Below, piece after piece: positions 34,896-45,461 of a stretch of DNA of 64,000 nt. The first letter of the stretch is position 1. Every line of letters starts with the position of its first letter. A program made the translations under genes and the position numbers. The notes under the pieces were generated by a model. It was given only the letters and a program-made list of their open reading frames with translations. It was not told the DNA's origin and did not search any database. The stretch comes from Adiantum capillus-veneris (lineage: Eukaryota; Streptophyta; Polypodiopsida; Polypodiales; Pteridaceae): NCBI GenBank assembly GCA_014529385.2, contig CM043964.1:8751497-8815496 (forward strand), read 5' to 3'.

Positions 34896-34914
34896 TGGTG
34901 CCCCCACTGATGAG
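34896..34914 (+). other. Primer binding site TGGTGCCCCCACTGATGAG
   Basis: Begins with the required TGG five bases after the LTR. The first 15 nt (TGGTGCCCCCACTGA) are identical to the primer site of gypsy element 2. The matching tRNA was not identified. Confidence 0.75.
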
Positions 34915-34955
34915 CACACTGATTGCTCCTAGTTGATTGAAAAGAAGCGGTTTGC

Positions 34956-35549
34956 GTGTTAGAAGTCATGGCAGGTAGAAGCTATGGACCAATTTTCACA
35001 GGAGAAGAGAGCCCTGATGAGTGGATGTCAGATTTCAAGTTGTACATGCTATCGTTTCGTATGCTGAACGAGGATAGCAAGATGCAGACTTTTCCTTTGG
35101 TGATGCGTGGTAGAGCTAAAGCGTGGTACGACGCATTGGAAGGTGAGCTGAAGCAAGCATGGCCGGCTCTACGAGCGAGGTTTGTTCATGACTTTCGCAA
35201 GGAGACTTCCCCAGTCGAAATGGATGCAAAGATGAAGGCGCTTAAGCAAGATGTAAGTGAAGAGTTCAATTTTTTTTTGGGTCATTTTGAGGAGTTGTGG
35301 GCAGAGTTAGCGGCAGCCATGCAATTGGCCAATGGAGATTACTTCAAGCTAGACAAATTCATGGCGTGTCTGCATCCCAAGGTGAGAGAAAAAGTTGAGT
35401 TCGAGATCCCAGAGAATTATAATGGTGCGGTAGCCATTGCACGGTCGAAGAGCAGAAAGATAAAGAAGAAGATAGAGCAGGGCGTGTCAGGATACGAGAC
35501 GATGGCCCATGTTCAACCGCAGAGCTCGAGAGAGGCTGGACATGAATAA
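34956..35549 (+). pseudogene. Gag, capsid-like part (gypsy element 1)
   Basis: 198-codon frame starting at ATG 34,956 with PIFTGEESPDEWMSDF, FPLVMRGRAKAWYDAL, WPALRARFVHDFR and FNFFLGHFEELWAELA, the usual layout of the plant retrotransposon gag domain (FxGxxxxxxxWL; A..W......F). It packages element RNA. It ends in two closely spaced in-frame stops (35,547 and 35,553); the same frame then continues into the zinc-knuckle segment, so these are probably lesions in one longer Gag. Confidence 0.85.
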
Positions 35550-36239
35550 AATTAGGGAATTCGAGGTGTAGCTATTGTGCCGCAAAATTGGGTGCGCATA
35601 GTGCAAGATTTATCCGAGCAGATGCAAGAATTGCGGCTCAGTGTCATGGATAGAGGACAACCAAGAGGAGAAAGGGACAGGGCACGGCCACTGCCTGGTC
35701 GGTGTTACAATTGTGGAGAAAAAGGGCATTATGCACCTGATTGTCCTCAACCGCAGAAAGAAAGAGGCGGTATGTACCCGCTTTTTGGTAGAGGTCGAGG
35801 TAAAGGTCAATACAATGGTCCAAGAGAGCAAGCGATGGAGAATCCTGTGCAGCCAGCTCAGCAAAACAGAGGTGAGGTTCCAAGAGTGAACATCATAGGG
35901 GTAGACAAGCAGGATGTGAAATTTTTGGCCAAAAAGAGGGCAAGAGTTGAGAGGGAAACAGAGGTAGAACGGGAAACAAGAGATCGCAAGGGTAAAGAGA
36001 AGGTGTACAAAGGCAGAGAGCAACCTGAGCCTAGCAAAATAAGGAGGCGTCACAAGATCAAGCAAGCGGATTTCCAGCTAGGACGAGGCTATCCCGAGTA
36101 CAATCTGGTGAGTGACGTTCAAAATCAGAAAGAAAATATCACATTTGGTCAGTTGTTAGCTTTAAATCCAAAGTTAAGAAGGTAGTGGTCTACAAGTGTT
36201 AGTACCAGGCTGCCAAGAGCTAAGGGGAGTGTCCAAACA
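35550..36239 (+). pseudogene. Gag nucleocapsid part and linker (gypsy element 1)
   Basis: Continues the gag frame without an ATG. It contains CYNCGEKGHYAPDC, a canonical CX2CX4HX4C zinc knuckle, then a basic linker (KKRARVERETEVERETRDRK) and RRRHKIKQADFQLGRGYPEYNL followed by ITFGQLLALNPKLRR. The last block matches the equivalent linker of gypsy element 2 (NLQDFPLGHGMAPYNL; FLALCPQVRR). A TAG at 36,183-36,185 interrupts the frame before the protease. Confidence 0.85.
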
Positions 36240-38777
36240 GTGCAAAATATGGCTTTGAGAGTAGGTAGCCCCACTGATGTTCTTCCATTGGTGGATGCGA
36301 TTATAGAGAAGAGGATGCAGGTACAAGCCTACATAGACGGTGGAGCACAGGTTTGTGTTATGACGGAAGCATCCATGAAAGAGACAGGAGTCAAGACAGT
36401 AGTCAGGTCAAATGTGCTCATGAGGATGGCCAACCATACTAAAGCCAGGTGTCTGGGTGTGGCGCAAGATGTGAAGGTCAAGGTGATGGGCATAGAGTGC
36501 CTGATTGACTTCTTTGTGATGAAAGTAGGGGATAATGCTTACCCTATCATTTTGGGTAGGCCATGGCTGTTGGCAATAGGTGCAAAGCAGGATTGGGAGA
36601 GAAAAGTGTTCACTTTGCCTGACAAAGAGAGAGGCAATCAAATTGTGCTTGATTTGAAGACCAAAGAGAGCAGTTCTCGTCACATGGCAGTTAAAGATGA
36701 GGGCGACACGACGAGCTATGAGTACGAGATTGAGACGGGCTATGATGAAGGATATACTAGCACAGAGGAAGAGGAGAGCGAGGATGACATGCTGAAGATA
36801 GATGCAGATTTGTTAGGAGTCACCATAGATGACTCTCCACCTAAAGAAGAAGGTATGCAGCCTCAAGCTCATGGTTTAATCATAGAGGAGGTTTCGAGTA
36901 TGATAAGTGAAGACCTTACCAAAGGGGAAAAGGAGAGCTATGTTCAACTATGTGAGTCCTATCCAAATCTGTTTGCAACGGAGTACAAGCATTTGCGAGG
37001 TGCAAAGGGGGTGGAGCACAAAATTGTTCTTAAGGAGGGGTATAATCCTAAAGCACAGAAGCTAAGAAGGCTAGGAGAAATTAAAAAAGAAGCCCTTTGG
37101 CAGGAGATCAATAAACTATTGGATGTAGACATCATATATCATGCGAAGGAGTCAGAGTGGGTCTCGCCAGTGGTCATAGCCCCGAAGGAGAATGGGAAAT
37201 GGAGAGTGTGTGTCGACTACAAGCCATTGAATGCCGCGACCAAGAGGAATCACTACGTCTTGCCATTTCAAGACGAAATCCTAAACCAGGTGGCTGGGCA
37301 TGAGAGGTACTCGATTATGGATGGCTTTTCGGGGTACTTTTAGATAGGGATTGCACTTGAAGACCAACTGAAGACCACATTCATATCTCCATGGGGCTGT
37401 TTTTCTTACCGCAAGATGCCGTTCGGATTGGTGAATGCATACGCTACCTTCCAAGGTTGGATGAATAGGGTATTTGGTCCATACTTGGGCCGTTTTATTA
37501 GGGTCTTCATGGATGATATCGGCTGCTATAGTTCAAGGTTGGAGCACCTATCAAAGCTCCAACTATGCTTTCAAAGGCTAGATGAAGAAGGAGGCCAGTT
37601 GAATCCCAAAAAATGCAAGCTAGCACAACCTCGAGCGCGGCTGTTAGGTCATGTGGTGTCGCAAAACGGTATAGAGGCATATCCTGAGAAGGTGAAGGCA
37701 TTGGTGTTGATGGAGCCGCCATCAGATGCTCAAGGTTTGGCTTCATTTGTTCATAAGTTGAAGTATTTGTCACGTTTCTTTTGGATGCTGTCGCAATATG
37801 TGCATCCTCTTCAAAAGAGGGCTCAGCAAGTACATGGCTATGAATGGGATGAGGAAGCTCAAGAGACTTTTGATAGGGTCAAGGAGATTATATGCCAGTT
37901 GCCAGCGGTGTGTCCTCCTAATCGAGAGGACGACTTTTATGTATCTATGACAGTGGGCACAATTGCTATTGGAGCGGTTCTATTGCAAAAGTTAGGGAGA
38001 AGCTACAAGCCGATATACTTCGAGAGCAGGGTTATTAGCCCAGGAGAGGCTACCTACACCGAGGTGGAGCAGTGGGTGATGGCTCTAGTCTTCGCTTGCA
38101 GGAAGTTCAAAGTCCATTTGATTGTGCGTAAGTTTTTTGTGTTGACGGCTAACAATCTATTGCCAGAGGTAGTGCTACATTTGAAGACAAGAAGGAGGAT
38201 TATGAAGTGGGTGTTGGAGCTACAGGAGTTCGAGTTCGAGTTTAAGGTGGATCACACCAGTCGGTCTCACCTGGCAGACATTCTTGTCAGCAAGGCTATC
38301 GATTTGCCGACCTATCCAGGAGTGGTGCGAGATGAAGCTAAGGAGGAACCCGACTTGGAAGATGCTTTCACTATGTGGTTCGATGGAGCATATCGAAGGG
38401 TAGTGCAGAAAGCAGAAGGAGGTGTGGTGATACACGACCCACATGGCAAAACAATATTTTCAAAGGCGTATGATTTAGAGGATGTCCACACCAATAATGA
38501 GGCTGAGTATCTCGCTCTGCATTTAGGTTTAAAGCAGTGCATAGAGTTTGGCATTTCAAGGTTGGTGGTGAAGGAAGATGCATTGCTATTTATCAAGCAA
38601 TTGTTAGGCCAATGGAAGGTAAAGCGCGACTCTTTGAAGCATTGGTTCTTTTCCATCAAGAAGATGTTGAAGTCTTTTGAAGAAGTCCAATTCAAGCATG
38701 TGAGGAGAGAGCAGAATCAAGAGGCGGATCAACTAGCTAGCAGGTCTATATGTGGCCACAGCTACTTGTGCAGGTAG
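36240..38777 (+). pseudogene. Protease-RT-RNase H-aRNase H (gypsy element 1)
   Basis: One frame with a single TAG (37,341-37,343) where element 2 has the Gln of GYFQIG. Protease: AYIDGGAQVCVMTE (active DGGA) and IILGRPWLL. RT: KKEALWQEINKLL, SPVVIAPKENGKWRVCVDY, MPFGLVNAYATFQGWM, IRVFMDDIG (FMDD) and LLGHVVSQNGIE. First RNase H: FYVSMTVGTIAIGAVLLQK and YTEVEQWVMALVFA; the first and third catalytic Asp positions are not Asp. Second, archaeal-type RNase H: TMWFDGAYR, HTNNEAEYLALHLGL, VVKEDALLFIKQ and NQEADQLAS, catalytic acidic residues kept. The frame is lost at 38,777, where the integrase starts in another frame. Confidence 0.92.
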
Positions 38778-40060
38778 AGAGACTCTAAAGGAGATTGAAG
38801 GATTTTTTAGTACAGGGCAATGTTCAGAGGGTTTGTCCAAGCTGCAAAAGAGAAGAGTGGTGCGAAAGGCCCGCAAATTCACACTGGTAGGTGAAGATCT
38901 CATGAATTACGGGCATGACGGAGTGCTTAGAAGCGTTTTGTACAAAGAGGAGATAGGAATGGTGCTGGAGCAATGCCATGAAGAGAGCGGACATCAGGGA
39001 AAAGATCAGGTTGTGTTTTGAGTGCTTAGAGCAGGCTTTTGGTGGCCTTCCATGTGAAGGATGTGCACTATTGGTGAAAAACCTGCCATGAATGACAAAC
39101 TATGGGCGAGAGGAGGCTGATAGCCAAATCACAGGGAGTTATTATTGCCCAAGATGCTTTTGAAAAGTGGGGTTTGGATGCCATTGGTCCACTCCCGAAG
39201 TCGGCAAGCGGTAAAAAATACAATATGGTGGCGATTGACTACCTTACCAGGTGGGTTGAGGCCAAGGCTGTCAAAGAGGTAAATGCAAATGTGGTAGCTC
39301 AGTTCGTGTTTGACAACATTTGTTGCCGTTTTGGTGTTCCATGGGTGCTGATCTCGGACACAGGCCAAGGATTTCGAAGAAAATTGGTGCGGGCATTAGT
39401 GGAAAAGCTGGGTATCCAACACCGCTTCTCTTCGCCATATCACCCGCAGTGCAATGGTTTGGTAGAGAGTGCCAATGGGCAGACTGTGAAGATGTTGACC
39501 AAGTATGTTTACAAGCACGTGACAGAGTGGGAGGTGAACTTGGAGAAGTGTTTGTGGGCCTACCGCACATCCTACAAGGTGGCCACAAACTTCACTCCAT
39601 TTGATCTGGTTTATGGTAAAGAAGCGGTTTTGCCAATGCATGCACAACTAGGTGCGTTGAAGGGTATGTGGCGTGTCAGTGCCACTCAACAGGGCGTGTT
39701 GCAGGATCGGATCACTAGTTTGGAGGCTTTACAAATGGATAGGGAGGCTGCGGTAGACTTTTATGTGAAACAGAGGGATAAGCGAGTGGCGAAGTTCAAC
39801 AAGAGCTTGCCAAACAAGGAGATTCAAGAGGGAGATTTGGTGATGAAGTATGAAAGCTACTTGGACGGTTCAAGAAGAAATGGACGGGTCCGTATAAAGT
39901 ACATAAAGCCTTTCCGAATGGGACCTATCAGTTGGTGAGAGCCAATGGCAAACATTTGAGGCATAGGGTGAATGGTGTACGGCTCAAGCTATACTTTGAC
40001 AGGGGGTTAGTGCCTGATGTACACCAGATTGTGGCTACGGGGGTTGGGCAACCAACCTAG
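38752..40060 (+). pseudogene. Integrase (gypsy element 1), frameshifted
   Basis: N-terminal zinc-finger part: LVGEDLMNYGHDGVLRS and CHEESGHQGKDQ, then stops and shifts between 39,019 and 39,101 (the remaining CxxC is read as KTCHE). Core in one frame from 39,102: WGLDAIGPLPKS (first Asp), DYLTRWVEAKAV, VLISDTGQGF (second Asp; the usual DNGPEF is altered), HPQCNGLVESANGQ (Glu). So the DDE triad is present, but the conserved Asn-Gly after the second Asp is changed. A shift near 39,860 moves the tail WTGPYKVHKAFPNGTYQL...VGQPT to another frame, ending at 40,060. Confidence 0.88.
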
Positions 40061-40235
40061 ACAGAGTGAGCTTGTGAAGGGAAAAAAAAAACACCTTGTA
40101 CATACTCTGCACATAACATGTACATATAGCTATGGTTTTTTACTTCATTCCATGCCTGTCAAGTGTTGCACTTTTCAGGTTCAAAAGTGTGCTTTTAGTT
40201 GAGCATGAATGCTCAACAAGAGGGTTGGGCAATGA

Positions 40236-41845
40236 TGGTAGAGCTAAAGTTGGTCGGAGCTAGGTAGTGGTCTATGCCAGGCAAAGGGTGCAATCGAGTG
40301 CGGTGAAAAAGGCTAGGGCAGGTGCCGATGCCCTTGGCAGCCAAAGGATAGCGGGAAAGTGTGTTTGAAGCAGTTTTTTAGGCCAAAAGTGCAGCGGAAT
40401 GGTCCAGTTGGGATGGCAGGACAAGGTGCTCGAAATGCCAAGTCAGTGCTCTAGAATGTAGAGTTCAGTGTGCTCTAGAAGCTGGTCCAGACGGCTCGTC
40501 AAACGGAGTCCCGGTACTCAAGATATTGCAGTTTAAAGGTAAAGTGTGTAGCAGATCCCCGATAGACAGGGCAGCTAGGGACGGGTGGCCCGGGCTGATG
40601 CCAGTGTATACATGTGTAGAGATCGAGTTGTGGAGCATGCCTGTCTTCTCGGATTGTGAATCGGAGCTCTGGATAGCAAGTTATGGCCATTTGAAGATTT
40701 TCCAGGGGCTGGGTCTGAGCCCACTTGACCGCATTGGAAAATGCGCCATCTGGGCGTCTTCTGAGTCTTGCCAAGATTCTCGGTGGAAGTATTTACCGTG
40801 TGGAGCTAGCACGAGTTGACTGCATGTCAATCGGATGTTCGGTTAGTCAGATACAGCTAGACGAAGTTTGGATCATTCGGTGGTGAGAGGCCTGCAGATG
40901 CATTTCCCGGTTTTTGGCGGCCTCAGATAGCTAGCTCGGAGAAGCCGAAAGGGCATGGGGTGGGCACGGCGAGGGACCGGCAAAGTGGAGACTCGGTACC
41001 ACTTTACGACTCGGTGATTGGTTTAGCAAGTGCCAGCTGGCAGGCAAGAGAAAGGAGGGGAGAAGGGAGTTTTCTATGGAGTTTTTTTTTCAAAACTTTA
41101 AAGCCTTGGAGGCCATTCAAGCAGGAGCTGCCACGTGGCCGGGCGTATAAGCCCACATGAGGAAGGCGGAGGGACGGGCACGCAGTATGTATACTGGGGC
41201 GTGGCCCCTTTAGAAGGTACACAAGAGAAGGAGCTTGGAGCTCTGTGCGGTGTGAGCTATGGCGGAAGGCGCCACCGGCGCTGCGCAGGCGGCGGGTGGT
41301 AGTTTGCGGCAGTTTTGGGTGGCTCCGCCCGCGAGGGGAAGATGATGACATGGCACCCCCCCATGGGGGGGCCGTTTCCCGCAGACTAAATGGGGTCCAA
41401 ACCTTTTTTGAAGGCAATGTGAGCCCTTAGGAGGGCAACGACAGCGCCGTCGTTGCTCCCGAGAGGGTGCTTATGTGTAAAGTGAAGTGTGAAGCCTTGG
41501 GATGAACACCAAGCTAGTCAAAGTCCATCTCAGCCTCCCAAGGGGAGTGCCACATGTCGGCCTACCATGAAAAATTCCTAAAAAGTCAAAAAACGAGCCC
41601 AATGGGGGCAAAATTTTTGTAAAGAGGGAGTTCTTCTTTTTTGCACTGTACATGAAAGGAGAAGAGAGAGAAGCTCAGAGAAGGATTGTAATGGAGCTTG
41701 GAAGCCATTAATGCACAACCCTTTTGGTCAGTGGTGCTGTGTCGCATACCCCTTCCCCCTTTTTCTTTGTCATCTCATCTATTGCTAGCCGCAGTGTCGG
41801 TGAAGCGTGTGTACGCCCGGATCATTGGTGTTTTGCAAAGAGAGA

Positions 41846-41894
<49 letters not shown>

Positions 41895-42115
41895 AGTGTA
41901 TGTGTGGAGGGAGGCAGAGCAGGTGTAGTGAGGTGTCGGCTCTTTTTGCGGCTCTGGATAGCGTGTGTGCGCTTGGGAACTGAGCAGGTGAAGCGGATTA
42001 GGTGTAGATTGTCATTTCGAAGGTGTTTTCCAGTGGATTGGGATGCTGTGTTGACCTTGAGCTTTAGAGAGGCATTTCTGGTCGTGCCGGGTGTCGTCCC
42101 CATTCCCCATCTCCA
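40236..42115 (+). repeat. 3' LTR of gypsy element 1
   Basis: Second copy of the 1.9-kb LTR. It is preceded by a purine-rich stretch (aacaagagggttgggc, 40,216-40,230) that may serve as PPT. The (GA)n at about 41,841-41,893 is shorter than in the 5' copy. Confidence 0.9.
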
Positions 42116-43216
42116 ACGCCCACAAAGAGGATCGTCATAAGCATACCGTAGAGCTAAGTTAATTTATTTCACAACTTCTATTGATCATGATGTTATCGGT
42201 CAGATTGAATGAAATTTATCACATATATATATATATATATATTTTATAAAAAGATTTATTATGAAGACTACCTTTATCATCGTCTTAACTAGATCTCATG
42301 TAGACTAGTTTAATTAGGATCCCATTATATTTAATAAAAGAGTCATGTTTGATTAAGAGAATTAGTTAATCCTGCATAAGCCAATCACGGACAAAGATCA
42401 AGAAGCTGGGGCTTGAGAAGCTCTAAAAAGTGTCGAAAGGTAGTATGTCCATTGCTAGGCAATCTACTATGAGACCAAGAGCCTTTGGACTGTTTGGGTA
42501 GATAAGGTAGAAGGGGGCACATGCCATTAACAGAGAAAGTAAGAGAGAGGTTAAGATTTTAACACTATCAAGTAGGATAAAAGGAAACTTTAGGGCAATG
42601 GCGGCCTGGCAGGACAATGTTCTGGACAATGTTTTGTCGCATTAGCAAAGCCAATGGAGCAATAGAAGGACCAACATCTACCACCAAATGGAGGCAACGT
42701 CATCAGCAGACAACAGTTTTGACACCGGCAACACGGCATGCTTGCCGTCCGACCACGTCCAAATAGGCTGGCAGCGCCTGCAATTTTTATTTCTTTTTTT
42801 AATGGCAGGCAGCCCTTTTCTTCTACGGTGTAGCCTACCTTACACCTCCCCTTTGCAAGTCAAAGTTTTCCATGGCGGCGACACTTCCTTCTCTCACTAT
42901 CCCACGTTGCAGAGTCGCTCTCCTCTTCTACGTCTCTCTCTCTTTCTATCGCGCTGACTGCAGCTCAACTCCCCCTCTTTCCCCAGAGAGTTGCATGCAC
43001 CATCCAACCCAACCCCTCATGCCCCCCTCTCGCGGCCACGCCAGTGCCGTTAGTGAAAATACCGGCTACGGACCAATCCAGCGCCAATTTCATGCAAAAG
43101 CGGGTGTCGCAGTCCCAGTCACGCAACTAACCCTCCATGCAGCACTGAGCCTTTTCCTTCTCTGTCACTGCGCCACCATGGGGACTGTGTTTAACCGCCA
43201 CCATCTCACGGAACTG

Positions 43217-43290
<74 letters not shown>

Positions 43291-43410
43291 GCTGCCAACC
43301 AACCTCACCTTTTTCTCAGCACCCCTGAACACCACCCGATGACTATGCGGTGCTCATGCAACTCATCTCTTCAGTTCTCTATCCGGGCCAACACTGACCC
43401 GATATTGTAG

Positions 43411-43474
<64 letters not shown>

Positions 43475-43890
43475 AGCCACCGTCCAAATCTCTCTCTTTA
43501 TTTTCTCCCCACCCCCCGGCGGCTGTGGACTGCCAACCCACGAGTACACACAAGGGGTGGCGTCATCTGCAGTCTGAGTCGCTGTTGTCCTCTCGCAACT
43601 GCACACACACACCCACTCTCAGGTTTGTCGGCCATGCGAACTTTCTCTTTGTAGTGGCTGAACTGGTTTCACCTAACTCTCTCTCTCTGACTTTAGTTGT
43701 CGCCCCACGCTCTCAGACCCGCCGCTTTTTCTATCTCTTTTGAGCACCCATGCAACAATTGATTGGAGACCTTATCTCCTTCTCGTCCCTAGACTTGAAT
43801 GCATAGAATGCATCTGTAAGCGGGCATGTAGCACTCGCGTGCTTGCTGCGGTACCACTGATCATTGCTTCTTATGTAATAAGTTGCAATA
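42116..43890. other. No supported gene; microsatellites
   Basis: AT-rich to 42,660 with (AT)n at 42,222-42,241. Then pyrimidine-rich sequence with (CT)n (43,212-43,252), (CA)n (43,257-43,287) and (CT)n (about 43,410-43,471). A 157-codon frame from ATG 42,872 (MAATLPSLTIPRCRVALL) resembles a plastid transit peptide in composition but cannot be tied to a gene. Confidence 0.5.
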
Positions 43891-43904
43891 TTGGTGCGAC
43901 TAGC

Positions 43905-44195
43905 TCACTCGACATATATTGTGAACGAACGGATTCCCAGCAAGCAGTTTTTGTGGAGGAGGCTCTATGAAGAGCACAAGGCATGTTTGATGCTGATCTG
44001 ATCTTTACAGATGCATTGTGTTCCAAAGATGAGCTGCGCGATTTTTGTAAGATTGTGCATGGTACAACCAAAATGGCAACCATGCTGTAGGGAGGTGGAA
44101 GAACCCCATTCTGCCTCCCATAGAATTTCTTACCCATAATTGCTTATGGGTGTAGCGATTATGGAAATGCAGGATGCTTTATGTGTTCTAATGTA
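43905..44195 (+). pseudogene. PEP-mutase/isocitrate-lyase family gene fragment
   Basis: One plus-strand frame with TGA (43,968) and two TAGs reads DIYCERTDSQQAVFVEEAL, RAQGMFDADLIFTDALCSK, DELRDFCKIVHGTTKMATML and GGGRTPF. After a frameshift it gives MEMQDALCVLM. This follows the family's ARTDA..., EEAxxRA..., GADxxFxDAL, KMANMLEGGGxTP and RAMQDAL series, as in carboxyvinyl-carboxyphosphonate phosphorylmutase-like plant proteins (C-C/P-C bond enzymes, often plastid). The catalytic KKCGH region would be upstream and is missing. Stops and truncation make it dead. Confidence 0.8.
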
Positions 44196-44345
44196 AGACT
44201 GCGAGGGACTGGACCATGCAACTCTCCACCCAACCGTGCCATATATAGACTCCTAGCCCCTAAATATAGCGCCCCTTGACCGCATGTCCGTCCTGGCCCT
44301 TGGCCCTGCCCTTGGCCTGACATTACTTCCCCCTTGGAGAAGCGT
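44196..44345 (-). repeat. Gypsy 3' tail: pol end, PPT and partial LTR
   Basis: On the minus strand FEDENASPRGK stop is followed by the purine tract CCAAGGGGGAAG and then TGTCAGGCC, with tatatatgg further on. This is the usual end of a plant gypsy pol and start of an LTR. Only about 130 bp of LTR remain before the phosphorylmutase-like fragment. The rest of the element is absent. Confidence 0.5.
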
Positions 44346-45109
44346 TTTCATCCTCGAAAACACAAGTGGTAGTATCTTCGTAAGAACACTGATGTTTTCC
44401 TTATTGGCATCCTCTACACGGCCAATTGTCCATATGACCGATACCTGGTGCAGTGAGGAGGTTCAATGAAACCAAGAGCAATATCTTGATTTTCAACATT
44501 GTTGTCCTTTTGCAACCACCCTTATCTAAATTGTAACTCATGATAACTCATGTGAGTATCTTGAAAAGTTCATAGCTACTGAGAGATAGAATAGGCAGTG
44601 TCCTCATGTCAGACTTCTGAACATTTTGGAACACACAGAACCACATGTTCACCCCTAACAAAGGTTACATGCCAACATACTCTGTCAGCACACCTACTAA
44701 GTCCTTGACTTATGAAACTATCGGTATCCAACCCCACCACAACAGGTGTTCAAAGTTGAAAACCTAACCTAAGAAAATTCTAGAATAAGGAGAGAATCAC
44801 CTATCCAGAATGCATTGTGCTAACGTATTCTCTTAGCAGATCCTTTAGCACGGTTTACTAATGTATGCGCTTAGCATATCCTTTAGTACTAAATAGAATA
44901 CTTGTCAGCTGCCTATCCAACGTGGGATGAATAACAGCAGTAACAGTGAGGTACTTTCCGCAACCACTTACAGACAGTCTTCCACGACTGACGACAAACT
45001 ATGACTCAATCATTGAGTATCCAGCCATATAATTGATATGGAATGGAGACAACCAACTAGGTTGAAGGTAGATTGGAGGTTCCAGCAACCAATCACTAAC
45101 ATCCATACT
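44346..45109. other. No supported gene
   Basis: Stop-dense sequence with a small diverged repeat (tgtatgcgcttagcatatcctttag / cgtattctcttagcagatcctttag near 44,822 and 44,865). Nothing recognised. Confidence 0.5.
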
Positions 45110-45461
45110 CAGCCATCACCTTGTATGGCATGGTGTAAATGTAAAGAATGAGGATGCAAGAGAGCTACACAAGACAAGCACAAATCACACAAAGATGGAA
45201 GGCTTCTTCTTCTTCTTCACAGAAAAGAGAGTACAAAATGACTAAGTGCTAAAGCTGAAAAGTAGCACATATGTACATGCGGTCACTAAGTGTGAACTCG
45301 CTAGAAGCGTACTAGGCTGGCACTATAAGTGTAGTCCAGCTGTAGAATCACTGGCAGAGATCCTCCGTGTCGGTCACCTAACGCGCCAATAAGTAAATGC
45401 CGTAAGCGGCCAAGACCCGTAGTGGATGCCAGCTCAAGGTGTAGAGCTTGACATCTCAACA
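45110..45461 (-). repeat. 3' LTR of copia element 2 (left end approximate)
   Basis: Minus strand: CTCGAGGGGGAG (PPT) then TGTTGAGATGTC at 45,461 starts the LTR, which contains a (GAA)n run and typical copia LTR layout. The left end is unknown because no second copy is present. Confidence 0.6.

Larger units (their letters stand above)
32987..42115 (+). mobile_element. Tat-like Ty3/gypsy element 1, near full length
   Basis: Two direct repeats (32,987-34,890 and 40,236-42,115) flank a 5.3-kb interior with PBS, gag, protease, RT, RNase H, archaeal-type RNase H and integrase in gypsy order. The additional RNase H places it with the Tat group. LTRs differ at about 4% of sites over the first 250 bp by eye, so insertion is not very recent. 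A clear 5-bp target duplication could not be fixed. Coding capacity is destroyed by several stops and frameshifts. Confidence 0.9.

Noticed and set aside
32980-42122. 5-bp target duplication of gypsy element 1
   Set aside because: Flanks (cacgg on the left, acgcc on the right) do not match at the best LTR ends; not claimed.
42872-43342. Possible transit peptide/first exon for the phosphorylmutase-like fragment
   Set aside because: Composition is suggestive, but the frame runs into CT/CA repeats and cannot be joined to the fragment by sequence.
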